From the NCBI RefSeq assembly GCF_050916355.1, contig NZ_CP136946.1, positions 3,732,558 through 3,796,557 on the forward strand: a stretch of DNA of 64,000 bases. Direction: 5' to 3'. The notes under the pieces are model-generated. The model was given only the letters and a program-made list of their open reading frames with translations, had not been told where the DNA came from and made no database searches. This document shows positions 14,631 through 23,694 of this stretch, one piece after another. Each line of letters starts with the position of its first letter. The stretch's first letter is position 1. The translations under genes and the position numbers were made by a program. The DNA comes from Jeongeupia wiesaeckerbachi (GTDB lineage: Bacteria > Pseudomonadota > Gammaproteobacteria > Burkholderiales > Chitinibacteraceae).

Positions 14631-15208
14631 CGCCGTCCTCCCGCTTCACCATCGCGCCAGGCACGGCGCTGGGCGACAAAATGGCTGCGCAATTCATCCG
14701 GCAAGGCCCAGCCCAGCCACAAGGGCGGCTGGTAAGGCAGGCAGGCTTCGACGCGTACCAGCTCGCTTTTGGCGACGTTATCCATCGTGACCAGCGTTGC
14801 AGCGACGTCGTCCAGCGCGGCCGGCGCGGCGTCGCACTCGCCTTGCATCAACTGGGTCGCCATCGGCTTGTCTGCGGTCGTATCCAGATAGCTGACGCGC
14901 ACGCCGACGCCATCGGGCGCCTCGCCATCGCGCGGATCGGCCAGCGTGCCGGTGAAAACGGTGTGCGCCACGTCGCCGTCACGCGACAAGCGCGGCCACA
15001 GCCGCGTGCCGGCCGGCAGTGGCTGGTTGGCCAGCGCATCGGCATAGGCCGCGGTGGCCCGGTGCAGCCGTTGGCTGGCGAGCTGGTAATCGCTCAGTAC
15101 CACGCCCGCCAGGATCACCAGCATGACCACCGGCAGCAGCAAGGCCACTTCGACGGTGATGGCGCCGGCCTGTCGTCCAAGGCGCAGTTGTTCAAAATTC
15201 GGGTTCAT
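14627..15208 (-). CDS. tadF: TadF/TadE-like minor pseudopilin
   Basis: The 193-residue protein begins with a short basic leader and the pseudopilin-type segment GAITVEVALLLPVVMLVILAGVVL, with the conserved glutamate after a glycine, as in substrates of the prepilin peptidase. The remainder is predicted periplasmic. Its start overlaps the end of tadE by 17 bases, so translation is likely coupled. TadF and TadE are similar at this level; the name follows gene order. Confidence 0.8.
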   Translation of the reverse strand: MNPNFEQLRLGRQAGAITVEVALLLPVVMLVILAGVVLSDYQLASQRLHRATAAYADALANQPLPAGTRLWPRLSRDGDVAHTVFTGTLADPRDGEAPDGVGVRVSYLDTTADKPMATQLMQGECDAAPAALDDVAATLVTMDNVAKSELVRVEACLPYQPPLWLGWALPDELRSHFVAQRRAWRDGEAGGRR

Positions 15209-15626
15209 TGATCAGCAGTGTCCGCAGTTGATAAGGCGGCGCCTCGGCGGCCGGGCGCAACACGCCGCCCAGCTCGGCCTCCAGCGTCAGTTCGACCACC
15301 TGCCCCGGCCCGCCGCCGCCGGCCTCGCCCGCATCGTCGGCCAGCGCGGCCAGATCGTCGGCATGGCTGGCGCGCACTTCGACCGCGTCGGGATCGAACA
15401 ACAAGTGGTGGTTGGCATCGAGCACGCGCGCAGCGATGCCGTCGAGCCCCTCGCCTCGTGCAAGGCGCAGCTCGTGGCCGATTTCGTACAGGCTGCGTTC
15501 GAGCAGGATGCGCGCAACGGCAACGCGCGCCAGATCGAGCGCGCACACCAGCACGAACAGCACCAGCGGCGCGACCAGCGCGAATTCGACCGTGATCGCG
15601 CCACGGCAGGCCTTGCGCGCGGTCAT
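15192..15626 (-). CDS. tadE: TadE-like minor pseudopilin
   Basis: The 144-residue protein carries the TadE signature GAITVEFALVAPLVLFVLVCALDLARV directly after a short basic leader. TadE-type pseudopilins are cleaved by TadV and are needed for Flp pilus formation. Its ATG overlaps the tadC stop (ATGA) and its end overlaps tadF, so the three genes are tightly coupled. The C-terminal part ends in TLLINEPEF and has no recognisable motif. Confidence 0.85.
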   Translation of the reverse strand: MTARKACRGAITVEFALVAPLVLFVLVCALDLARVAVARILLERSLYEIGHELRLARGEGLDGIAARVLDANHHLLFDPDAVEVRASHADDLAALADDAGEAGGGGPGQVVELTLEAELGGVLRPAAEAPPYQLRTLLINEPEF

Positions 15627-16519
15627 GGCCGGCCCCCGCCCGACAGCGTGCCGATCAGCGAAATCATCGGCGGCGCCGCCATCAGCACCACCAGCGGGAA
15701 CAGCACCAGCACGATCAGCGGAATGCCGATGCGCGCGGCAACCGCGCCGGCTTTTTCTTCCTGTTCGGACACCTGACGCGCGCGGCTTTCGCTGGCGATC
15801 ACCTGCAGCGATTCGACCAGCGGCGCGCCATAGCGCATCGACTGGATCAGCGAATTGGCCAGCAGCTCCAGCTCGCGCACGCCGCTGCGCTGCGCCAGCC
15901 GTTTCAAGGCCTCGCCGCGGTCAGGCAGCACCAGCAGCTCGGAGCGCGTGGTGCGGAACTCGTTGGCGATTTCCGGCGCGTTATGGTCGATGGCGTTGGC
16001 AACGCGCAGCAGCGCCTCGTCCAGCCCCAGCCCCGCCTCGGCGCAAATCGTCAGCAGGTCGAGCGCCTGCGGCGCCATCGCGCGAATGCGCAACTGGCGC
16101 TGGCGCACCCGGTCGCCCAGCAGCCAGTCGGGCACGCGCACGGCTAGGAACAGCAACAGCAGCGCCTTGAACATCGGCCCCGGCCGCACGAGGTCGGCCA
16201 TGCTGCGGATCTCCAGCCACCACAGCGCAAATACGCCGACGATGAGCAGCAGCGCGAACTTGGCCAGCAGGAAGGCGTCGAGCTGCCAGTCCTCGCGCCA
16301 GCCGGCGGCGTCAAGCCGCGCACGCAGCCGTTGCCGCTCGCCATGGCTGGCCAGCAGCGGCGTCAGCCGGGATGCGCCACCGCGCCAGTCCAGCCCGGCC
16401 GATTGCGCCTGGCCCAGCCCGCGCAAACGGATCCGGCGCTCGCCATTGGTGCGCCAGCGCGCGTACAGCAGCATCGCCGTCAGCGGCGCCAGGGGCAGCA
16501 GCCACAGAACATCAATCAT
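15623..16519 (-). CDS. tadC: TadC, inner-membrane platform protein
   Basis: TadC forms, with TadB, the inner-membrane platform of the Flp pilus assembly machine (type II secretion F family). The 298-residue protein has an N-terminal membrane segment, a pair of spans near 85-125 and a cytoplasmic F domain with the pattern ALDLLTICAEAGLGLDEALLRVAN, then a C-terminal span. The ATG at 16519 has the ribosome site AGGAGA. The gap of 115 bases to tadB is unusual in this otherwise overlapping operon. Confidence 0.92.
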   Translation of the reverse strand: MIDVLWLLPLAPLTAMLLYARWRTNGERRIRLRGLGQAQSAGLDWRGGASRLTPLLASHGERQRLRARLDAAGWREDWQLDAFLLAKFALLLIVGVFALWWLEIRSMADLVRPGPMFKALLLLFLAVRVPDWLLGDRVRQRQLRIRAMAPQALDLLTICAEAGLGLDEALLRVANAIDHNAPEIANEFRTTRSELLVLPDRGEALKRLAQRSGVRELELLANSLIQSMRYGAPLVESLQVIASESRARQVSEQEEKAGAVAARIGIPLIVLVLFPLVVLMAAPPMISLIGTLSGGGRP

Positions 16520-16634
16520 GAATTTCTCCTAGAACCTGTTTACGGCCTGCTCGCGACCGCGTTCGGCGCCGTGCCAGGTGACGGGCAAGGCGGACGCATG
16601 CCAGGGCGGCGCCCGCCGGCCCGGTGCCGAATAC

Positions 16635-17462
16635 TTAAAAACGGGACATCCGGCGGATCAGCAGCAAGCCGCCGACGATGCTGGTGATCGCATACGCGGC
16701 AACCAGACGGCCGCTGGCGTCGCGCAGCAGAAACTGCAAATGCTCGGGATGCGTGAACGCCTGCAGGCCGAGGATGACGACCGGCATCGCCGCGACGATG
16801 CGCGCGGCGGCGCGCGATTCGGCCGTCAGCGCCGACAACTTGCGCTGTGCCGCGTGACGGGCGCGCAGCGTGCGTGCCAGCGCCGCCAGCATCGTCGACA
16901 GCTGGCCGCCACTATCGCGATTGAGCAGCAAGGCCGCGCAGAAGAAGTCGAGGTCGGGCAGCGTAAGCCCGCGCGACAATTCGCCCAGCGCATCGCGCAG
17001 CGGCAGGCCGAGGTCGAGCTGGCGTGCCAGCCCGGCGAAGCGCGTGCCGAGCTCGCCCGGAAACAATTCGGCCAGCCCCGCCAGCGCGCGCTCGATCGGC
17101 ACGCCGGCCTGCACCGCACGTGTCAGCGCTTCGACCGCGTCGGGAAAATCGGCGGCGAAACGCTCGCTGGCGAGCTTGTGCTGCCGGGCACGCCAGACGC
17201 GCAAAGCCGCCCAGCCCGCCGCCACGCCAGCCAACGGCGCCGCCCACATCGGCAGGCCGAATCCGCCCGCCAGCAGCGTCGCGACGATTGCCACCGCCGC
17301 CAGTGCAAGCTGGCCACGTTGCGGCGCCCGCCAGCGCGGCGCGGCCAGCGCATCCGGATTGAAGCGCCGCGCCAGCGCCCGCCGCCTTTGCGCATCGCGA
17401 TACGGCGGCCACAGCCCCAGCGCGGCGATCGCCGCGACCAGCACCAGTTCAAGCGCGCTCAC
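16635..17462 (-). CDS. tadB: TadB, inner-membrane platform protein
   Basis: TadB is the partner of TadC in the inner-membrane platform. The product has N-terminal spans, the F-domain pattern FPDAVEALTRAVQAGVPIERAL and C-terminal spans around AARIVAAMPVVILGLQAF and AYAITSIVGGLLLI. I chose the GTG at 17462 (275 residues) because AGG (17471-17469) lies six bases upstream and the overlap with tadA is short; an ATG at 17483 would add seven residues (282 in total). Confidence 0.9.
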   Translation of the reverse strand: MSALELVLVAAIAALGLWPPYRDAQRRRALARRFNPDALAAPRWRAPQRGQLALAAVAIVATLLAGGFGLPMWAAPLAGVAAGWAALRVWRARQHKLASERFAADFPDAVEALTRAVQAGVPIERALAGLAELFPGELGTRFAGLARQLDLGLPLRDALGELSRGLTLPDLDFFCAALLLNRDSGGQLSTMLAALARTLRARHAAQRKLSALTAESRAAARIVAAMPVVILGLQAFTHPEHLQFLLRDASGRLVAAYAITSIVGGLLLIRRMSRF

Positions 17463-18696
17463 CGAGCACCTCCCGCCATGCATCGATCAGGCCGGCCGAT
17501 GCCAGCTTGTCGTCGAAATCCACCGCGTGCGCGGTGCGCGCCTCGCCGCTGTCGCGCCAGGCGAATACGTCGACGCAGCGGACGTCGCCGTCGGCTTCGA
17601 CGATGGCGCTGATGCGCGTGACGCGGCGCTGGCCGTCGGCCGCGCGCTCGACCTGCACCAGCAGATCGATGGCGCTGGCGAGCTGGCGATGGATCAGCGC
17701 CGACGGCATGTTGACCACGCCCATATTGAGCATGTTCTCCAGCCGCAGCAGCGCATCGGCCGGGCTGTTGGCGTGCAGCGTCGAAATCGAGCCGTCGTGG
17801 CCGGTGTTCATCGCCTGCAGCATGTCGAAAGCCTCGGCGCCGCGCACTTCGCCCAGCAGGATGCGGTCGGGCCGCATGCGCAGCGCGTTCTTCAGCAGAT
17901 CGCGCTGGGTGATTTCGCCGCGCCCTTCCAGGCTCGGCGGACGCGTTTCCAGCCGGACGATATGCGGCTGCTGCAGCCGCAACTCGGCGGCATCCTCGAT
18001 GGTGACGATGCGCTCGTTCGCGTCGATATGCTGGCTGAGCGCATTGAGCAAGGTCGTCTTGCCCGAGCCGGTGCCGCCCGAGATCAGGATGTTGAAACGC
18101 GCGCGCGCGGCCAGCTTGAGCACGTCGGCCATCTGCTGCGTCAGGCTGGCGCGGCTGACGAGGCCATCGAGGCTGATCGCGTGGCGGGCGAATTTGCGGA
18201 TCGACATGCACACGCCGTCGAGCGCCAGCGGCGGCGCGACGATGTTGACGCGGCTGCCGTCGGGCAGGCGCGCGTCGACCATCGGCGACGCTTCGTCGAT
18301 GCGGCGGCCGACGCCGCCGGCAATGCGCTGCGCCAGATTCATCAGGTGTTCGCCGTCACGAAAGCGCTGGCCGCTCGGCTGCAGCCGGCCGCGCTTTTCG
18401 ACGAAGACGCGCTGCGGGCCGTTGACCATGATGTCGCTGACTTCCGGGTCGTCCATCAGCACCTGCAAGGGGCCGAGCCGGACCATGTCGTCGACGATTT
18501 CGCGCGTCAGCTGGCGCTGCTCGCTCTGGTTCAGATAGATCCGGTGCTGGCGCACGCGGCCAGCGATGATCTGGCCGACCGCGCCGTCGATTTCGGCCAG
18601 CGACATCGCCAGCGCGGATTCGGCCTTGATTTCGTCGGCGATCAGCCGGCGCAGCTCGGCATAGGCGCTGTTGCTGACTTCGTGCAGCGCGCTCAT
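17449..18696 (-). CDS. tadA: TadA, secretion ATPase of the Flp pilus
   Basis: TadA (CpaF) is the hexameric cytoplasmic ATPase that drives Flp pilus assembly. The 415-residue product has an N-terminal helical domain, the MVNGPQRVFVEKRGRL stretch, Walker A GGTGSGKTT, an Asp box (IVTIEDAAEL), the Walker B region RILLGEVRGAEA and the His box TGHDGSISTLHAN. The start at 18696 overlaps the tadZ stop (ATGA); upstream in-frame codons lie inside tadZ and are not part of the protein. Confidence 0.95.
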   Translation of the reverse strand: MSALHEVSNSAYAELRRLIADEIKAESALAMSLAEIDGAVGQIIAGRVRQHRIYLNQSEQRQLTREIVDDMVRLGPLQVLMDDPEVSDIMVNGPQRVFVEKRGRLQPSGQRFRDGEHLMNLAQRIAGGVGRRIDEASPMVDARLPDGSRVNIVAPPLALDGVCMSIRKFARHAISLDGLVSRASLTQQMADVLKLAARARFNILISGGTGSGKTTLLNALSQHIDANERIVTIEDAAELRLQQPHIVRLETRPPSLEGRGEITQRDLLKNALRMRPDRILLGEVRGAEAFDMLQAMNTGHDGSISTLHANSPADALLRLENMLNMGVVNMPSALIHRQLASAIDLLVQVERAADGQRRVTRISAIVEADGDVRCVDVFAWRDSGEARTAHAVDFDDKLASAGLIDAWREVLGERA

Positions 18697-19835
18697 TTCG
18701 CCCTGCTCCACCAGCGGCGACGCGGTGCGCGCGTCACGCCGAGCAAGGCAGCGGCCAGATCGTCGAGCGCGCTGGCCAGCACGTGCGCCGGCGAAGTCAG
18801 CGCCAGTTGGTCGAGCTGCTGCGTCGCCAGCTTGGCGCGATACGGCAGCACGTGGTCGGGGCGACGGCCCAGCGCGTCGGCCAGACCGTCGACGTCGAGC
18901 ACGCTGTCCGGACGCGACTGGTTGAACACCAGCATGCACGGTTTTTGCGACTCGGCGGCGCGGCGCAGCAATTCACGCGCATTGCGCACGCCGGCCAGCG
19001 TGCCGTCGCAGACCAGCACGATCTGGTCGGCACGGGCGAAGCCGTGCGTTGCCGCCGCATCGAGGCCGCTGCCGCGCCAGAACTGGTAGCGATACTGTTC
19101 GCCCAAGGCGCTGGCGAGCGCACGGCTCGACGCTGCGTCGAGCTGAGGCTGCGCGCCGCTGCCGTCCAGCAAGGCCAGCTGCGGTGCCGGCCTTTGCACG
19201 ACCTGCTCGATCAGCGCGTGGTCGATGCGTTCGGGCGTCAACAGCAGCCTGGCCAGCTCGCCCGGCTGATCGCAACCCAGCCAGCTGCCGGCGGTCGGAC
19301 TGGCCAGACCGAGGTCGACCACCGCGGCGCGATGGCCATAACGCGTGGCGGCAATCGCGCCGAGTGCGGCGGTCACCAGACCGGCGCCGGCGCCGCCGCA
19401 ACTGCCCTGCACCGCGACAACGCGGCTGCCGCGCCGCTCGGCCGAACCGCCGCTCTGCAGATCGGCGCACGCCCGCGCCAGCTCGTCGGCGTCGACCGGC
19501 GCGGCGAAATACTCGCTGGCGCCGGCCCGGCGTACCTGCCTTGCCAGCGACAGATCGTCGGCACTGCCGACGAGGACGATGGCGCTGGCCGGATCGCAGA
19601 CGACGCGCAGCGTCGCGACGCAGGCCAGCGCGTCGTCGCCGCCATCGGCGATCACCAGCGCGGCATGGTGCAATTCGCCGGGCAAGGCGCCGCCCGAATC
19701 GGGCCAGGTCGTCGCCAATGCCAGATCGAACCCGTGTTCGCGGCAGCTTGCCGCCCATTGCGCCGCGCACTCGCGCGAGCGCGCCAAAATGACGACGCCT
19801 TGCGTTTTCGCGCGGTCATCAAGCATGAAATGCAT
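18693..19835 (-). CDS. tadZ: TadZ/CpaE-like pilus localisation protein with unusual P-loop
   Basis: TadZ places the Tad apparatus at its site in the cell. The 380-residue protein has an N-terminal receiver-like domain (about 10-125) and a ParA/MinD-like domain starting at RVVAVQGSCGGAGAG. The loop lacks the lysine of the normal deviant Walker A (KGGxGKT), so ATP binding may be altered; non-canonical P-loops occur in this family. Ribosome site AAGGAG lies just upstream of the ATG. It overlaps tadA by four bases. Confidence 0.88.
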   Translation of the reverse strand: MHFMLDDRAKTQGVVILARSRECAAQWAASCREHGFDLALATTWPDSGGALPGELHHAALVIADGGDDALACVATLRVVCDPASAIVLVGSADDLSLARQVRRAGASEYFAAPVDADELARACADLQSGGSAERRGSRVVAVQGSCGGAGAGLVTAALGAIAATRYGHRAAVVDLGLASPTAGSWLGCDQPGELARLLLTPERIDHALIEQVVQRPAPQLALLDGSGAQPQLDAASSRALASALGEQYRYQFWRGSGLDAAATHGFARADQIVLVCDGTLAGVRNARELLRRAAESQKPCMLVFNQSRPDSVLDVDGLADALGRRPDHVLPYRAKLATQQLDQLALTSPAHVLASALDDLAAALLGVTRAPRRRWWSRAK

Positions 19836-19919
19836 GTTTTCTCCTTGCCGGGCCTGGCCCGGCTGCCCCGCCGACGACGACGGGGCTCATCCGTTGACGG
19901 CGGCCATTTACAACGACGT

Positions 19920-20531
19920 TTACATCGGGCCCTTGCCGCCGCTGCCGGCCTCGAACGAGGTGCCGGAATCCGGCGCCGGCACATTGCCGCGCTGATAGGC
20001 TTCGACGGCGCCGACGGCACGCACGGCGTTCGGCGCGTCCAGCTGCGCCGGATCACTCAGGTCGGCCGGGCGCGCCAGTTGCGCGGCAAGATTGGCGTTG
20101 ACGCTGCAGCCAAGCTGGCTCGAACGTACCCGCGACCCATACCACTTGCCGTCGAGCTGCTGCTGTCCGGCGTCGGCGGCCGGCAGGCAGGCCGGTGCGT
20201 GGGCGACATCGCGCTTGAATGCGACGCTGGCCGCGCCGTCGGCCGACGGCAGCCAGCGCTGTGCAATCACGCCGGCATCGAACAGCGCGCGGCGCAGCTC
20301 GGTCTTGCCGGCGAAATCGGCCGGCACCGTCACCGTGGCGGTGGTGCGGCTGACGTCGGTGCCGGCCAGTTGCGACGCCAGCGGCCGGGCCGGATCGAGC
20401 GCGATGCGCGTGTCGAGCGGCTGGTACACCGGGTAATTCGCCGAGGCGCTGACGCCCGGGCCGCCCGGCGCGACGCAGGCGGTCAGCACGGCGGACGCCA
20501 GCAAGGCGGCGAATCGTTCAAGGCGCGGCAT
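19920..20531 (-). CDS. cpaD: CpaD-family pilus lipoprotein
   Basis: The 203-residue product has a lipoprotein signal ending in the lipobox LTAC (cysteine about residue 19) and the CpaD-family stretch GCSVNANLAAQLARPADLSDP in its C-terminal half. CpaD-type proteins sit at the outer membrane with the secretin CpaC/RcpA. The start overlaps the end of the secretin gene by 14 bases. The 84-base gap to tadZ shows no gene. Confidence 0.82.
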   Translation of the reverse strand: MPRLERFAALLASAVLTACVAPGGPGVSASANYPVYQPLDTRIALDPARPLASQLAGTDVSRTTATVTVPADFAGKTELRRALFDAGVIAQRWLPSADGAASVAFKRDVAHAPACLPAADAGQQQLDGKWYGSRVRSSQLGCSVNANLAAQLARPADLSDPAQLDAPNAVRAVGAVEAYQRGNVPAPDSGTSFEAGSGGKGPM

Positions 20532-21966
20532 GGTGTGCTCCCGGCGCGGTGGCGCCTATCGTCGGCTGTGCGTCGAGCAGATGGCGCTCGAACGGATTGC
20601 CCTGGTTGATCACTTCGTTGGGGACGGACAGCGGCGTGTTCGACGGCTGCGCCAGATAGGCGGTGGCAATGATGACCAGCTCGGATTCGCCCTTCTGGAA
20701 CTTCTTCGACCGCGCCAGCGCGCCCAGAATCGGCATGTCGCCGAGGCCCGGCAGCTTGTCGGCCTGATGCGTCAGATCGTTGGAAATCAGCCCGGCCAGC
20801 GCAAAGCTCTGCCCCGACGCCAGCTCGACCGTGGTGTCGGCACGGCGCACGCGGAAGCCCGGCATCGAATAACCCTTGAGCTGGATGCCGTTGGCGTAGT
20901 CGGGTTCGCTGACCTCGGGCCGCACATGCAGGCTGATGCGCTGGTTGGACAGCACCGTCGGCGTAATGCCGAGCACCACGCCGTAGTCCTTGAACTCGAT
21001 GCCGACGTCGTCGTCCTGCAGCACCGGGAACGGCATCTGGCCGCCGGCAAGGAAGCTGGCCTTCTCGCCCGACATCACCGTGAGGTTGGGTTCGGCGAGG
21101 ATGGACACGAGTTTTTCCTCGGCCAGCGCATCGATCACCGCGGTGATGTCGGTGCCCTTGGCGAGGCCGCCGATGCCCTCGCTCGCCAGCAAGCCGGTCA
21201 GGCCCATCGACACCGGTGATGCCGCCAGCGCAAAACCGTTGCCGTTGATCGTCGCGGCGCGGTTCCACTTCAGGCCCAGCTGCTCCTTGACCGAGCGGCT
21301 GACCTCGGCGATGCGGATGCGGATCGTCACCTGATTCGATTCGGCGATCGTCATCCGGTTGATCACGCGACCGTTGCGGCTGCCCAGCGTACCCGAACCG
21401 CCGGTCACGCCCTCGTCCTTGGCCGACTCGCCTTTTTGCGATTCGGTCGGCGTGCGCACTTCGCCCTTGCCGGTCTCGGTCTTGACGAAGGCATCGAGCA
21501 GCGTCACGACCTGCGTCGCCGTCTGCGTATTCGGCACATGGCCCGACACGGCGACGCCGTTCGGCACCGCGGTCAGATCGAGTTTCAGCGCCGGAAAGTC
21601 ACGCTTGAGCGCGCCCATCATCGACTGGGTGTCATAGCCGACGATGAGGTCGGCCGAATAGATCACCTGGCCCTGGGCGTTGAGCGCGAACAGCGTCGTA
21701 CTGCCGGCCCGCTTGCCGGCGACGAGGATGCGCTTGGCCGTCGGCGCCACCATGCTGGCCACGCCGGGATCGGCGACATAGAGCGTGCCGGCGGCTTGCG
21801 GCAGCTCGATCAGCTGCGCCTTGCCGATGGTCAGTGCCAGCGGCGCCGGTGCGCTGACCGCGAGCGGTGCCTGCGCATGGGCCGCACGCGGCGTCTGTGC
21901 ATTGGCCGCGAGCGGCCATAGCAGCAGGCCGAGCAGCAACCTGCAGCGGGGTAGTCTGCATTTCAT
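20518..21966 (-). CDS. rcpA: RcpA/CpaC, outer-membrane secretin of the Flp pilus
   Basis: This secretin forms the outer-membrane gate for the Flp pilus. The 482-residue protein has a signal peptide (cleavage near ANAQ, about residue 24), an N-terminal pilus-type domain (LTIGKAQLIELPQAAGTLYVADP), a BON-like region, and the secretin core from about residue 200 to 440 with ILAEPNLTVMSGEKASFLAGGQMPFPV and the ASGQSFALAGLISND stretch. It lies between cpaB and cpaD as expected. Confidence 0.94.
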   Translation of the reverse strand: MKCRLPRCRLLLGLLLWPLAANAQTPRAAHAQAPLAVSAPAPLALTIGKAQLIELPQAAGTLYVADPGVASMVAPTAKRILVAGKRAGSTTLFALNAQGQVIYSADLIVGYDTQSMMGALKRDFPALKLDLTAVPNGVAVSGHVPNTQTATQVVTLLDAFVKTETGKGEVRTPTESQKGESAKDEGVTGGSGTLGSRNGRVINRMTIAESNQVTIRIRIAEVSRSVKEQLGLKWNRAATINGNGFALAASPVSMGLTGLLASEGIGGLAKGTDITAVIDALAEEKLVSILAEPNLTVMSGEKASFLAGGQMPFPVLQDDDVGIEFKDYGVVLGITPTVLSNQRISLHVRPEVSEPDYANGIQLKGYSMPGFRVRRADTTVELASGQSFALAGLISNDLTHQADKLPGLGDMPILGALARSKKFQKGESELVIIATAYLAQPSNTPLSVPNEVINQGNPFERHLLDAQPTIGATAPGAHHAAP

Positions 21967-22031
21967 GGGGGAACTCCGAATGGGGGTACGGGCATGGCCC
22001 GCAGCGGTGGCGGCGCTGGGCCGCCGGAGGA

Positions 22032-22862
22032 TCAGCGCGTTTCGTTGCCGTACAGCATCACCGGCCCGGACGGCGCCGCAGGCCCGGTGACGATCTCGGC
22101 CGTGGGCGCGGCGGCCGGCATCAGCTCGCCCGCCAGCGTGACCTTGGTGTTGTCCGGCTCGGCGCCGTCGTTGAGGCTGCGCAGGCTGAGCGACAGCTCG
22201 CCCAGACCGCGGGCCAGGCTGAGCATCTGCGCGGCCTTGGGGCTGACTTCCAGCGTCGCTGTGCCTTCGTCGGGTTCACCGGCGCTGGCGACTTCGCTGG
22301 CGCTGCGCCCCTCGACGCGGCGGTTGATTGCAATCACCCGCGCATTGGCGACCAGGGTGCTCGCCTGATATTGCGGTGCGGCGCCATACAGCCGGCTGTC
22401 GCGATTGCTCGCGAGAATCACGTCGACGCGGTTGCCCGGCTGGATCAGCCCGGCGCTGCCGCTGACGGCGTCGATCGGCACGGTGATCGCCCGCATGCCC
22501 GGCTGCAGCACTGCGGCGAGGAAGGCCGCATCGCCGGCGCGCAACAGCGCCTGCGCCGTCAGCGCATCACCGGCACGCAGCGATGTACGCACCAGACGGC
22601 CGACGACTTCATCCTCGCGATCGACCCCGCGACGGAAATAGCGCGCCGCGTCCTCGGGCTTGCCTTGCCACTCGCGCCAGGCCAGATGGCCGGGCTCGAT
22701 AAAGGCACCGGGCTCGAGCGCGCCGGTCGCCACCAGCACCTGCGGGCGGGCAACGGCTTTCGCCGGCTTGACCTCCGGGACCCGGCCACGCTGCAGCATC
22801 ACGAACACCAGCAGCGCCAGCGACAATGCGCCGGCGATATACATCACTTGTTTGGATTTCAT
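22032..22862 (-). CDS. cpaB: CpaB/RcpC pilus assembly protein
   Basis: CpaB (RcpC) is a periplasmic protein with one N-terminal membrane anchor that works with the secretin. The 276-residue product from 22862 begins MKSKQVMYIAGALSLALLVFVML, then a SAF domain (VLVATGALEPGAFIEPGHLAWREW) and the RcpC domain with RAITVPIDAVSGSAGLIQPGNRVDVI. An in-frame start at 22922 would add 20 residues without hydrophobic or family character, so 22862 is preferred although its ribosome site (AAGG) is distant. Confidence 0.88.
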   Translation of the reverse strand: MKSKQVMYIAGALSLALLVFVMLQRGRVPEVKPAKAVARPQVLVATGALEPGAFIEPGHLAWREWQGKPEDAARYFRRGVDREDEVVGRLVRTSLRAGDALTAQALLRAGDAAFLAAVLQPGMRAITVPIDAVSGSAGLIQPGNRVDVILASNRDSRLYGAAPQYQASTLVANARVIAINRRVEGRSASEVASAGEPDEGTATLEVSPKAAQMLSLARGLGELSLSLRSLNDGAEPDNTKVTLAGELMPAAAPTAEIVTGPAAPSGPVMLYGNETR

Positions 22863-22887
22863 CGAAAGAGAACACCTTGCGGCGGCA

Positions 22888-23265
22888 TCAGCCGCCCAGA
22901 ATCGAAACCAGTCCCGCCGCACCGATCAGCGCCGTACCGTAAGGGACGGTACGCCGCCCTTGCCACAGCATCAGCAGGGTCAGCGCCAAGCCCAGCACCG
23001 CACTCGCCAGCGCAAACAGCCCCAGCTGGCCCGGCAACCACAGCGCCAGCGCAGCCAGCAGCTTGACGTCGCCGCCACCGCAAACGCGCAGCGCGAACAG
23101 CGGCAAGCCGACCAGCAGCGCACCCAGAAAACCCGTCCACGCCGGCGACCAGCCCGGGTCGAGCACGCCGTAAAGCAGCGCCAGCCCGGCCAGCGCCAGT
23201 ACCTCGCGGTTGTACAGGCGCCGGCGTGTCCAGTCGGTCCACGCCAGCCGCGCCGCGCACAGCAC
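22888..23265 (-). CDS. tadV: TadV/CpaA prepilin peptidase
   Basis: TadV cleaves the leader of the Flp prepilin and pseudopilins. The 125-residue frame keeps both catalytic aspartates of the aspartic prepilin-peptidase family: D11 in TDWTRRR and D66 in GGGDVKL. Four hydrophobic segments are visible. The first in-frame start is GTG at 23265, which gives a short first helix; the hydrophobic frame continues upstream (LCLALA) towards a CTG at 23283, so the true start may be earlier. It lies 23 bases after flp. Confidence 0.85.
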   Translation of the reverse strand: MLCAARLAWTDWTRRRLYNREVLALAGLALLYGVLDPGWSPAWTGFLGALLVGLPLFALRVCGGGDVKLLAALALWLPGQLGLFALASAVLGLALTLLMLWQGRRTVPYGTALIGAAGLVSILGG

Positions 23266-23288
23266 CGCAAGTGCGAGGCACAGCGCGC

Positions 23289-23486
23289 TTATTGCTTCGC
23301 CCCGCCCGATTGCGGCATGGTGTTGACGATGTTCTGGAAGATCTGGTTGATCGACTTGGTGAAGGCGCCGTCACTCGACACCAGCGCCCCGATGGCGACC
23401 GCCAGGCCGGCGGCAAGGATGCCGTATTCGATCGAAGTCACACCGCGCTCGTCGCGGGCAAGGCGACGGAGAAATTGCACACACAT
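23289..23486 (-). CDS. flp: Flp-family major pilin
   Basis: This is the structural subunit of the Flp pilus. The 65-residue prepilin has a basic leader, a cleavage site after G15 (DERG/VTSIEYG) with the conserved Glu-Tyr pair of Flp pilins at mature positions 5 and 6, then a hydrophobic stretch ILAAGLAVAIGALV and a polar tail. It is first in the operon. The ribosome site is weak (CGGA about 12 bases upstream). Confidence 0.95.
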   Translation of the reverse strand: MCVQFLRRLARDERGVTSIEYGILAAGLAVAIGALVSSDGAFTKSINQIFQNIVNTMPQSGGAKQ

Positions 23487-23666
23487 GGGTTCGGATTCCG
23501 CTTGAGAGAATGGATCTGAGCTCTAAATCGAGCTGAGAATCATTTTCATCTGTGATTAATTCCATCGTCATCCAGCACAATTCACAAAGCCAGCCGGTGG
23601 AACTTTTCCAGCAGCCTGAAGACAGCGTCATATCTCGCCAATGCACCAGAATCGATCAGATGCATC

Positions 23667-23694
23667 CGTCAGCAATTTTCGATATTTGCTGACG
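23667..23694. promoter_or_regulatory. Palindrome upstream of flp, possible operator
   Basis: Inverted repeat CGTCAGCAA-N10-TTGCTGACG, about 180 bases upstream of the flp ATG. There is no T run on either side, so it is more like a protein-binding site than a terminator. Which regulator would bind is unknown. Confidence 0.4.
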
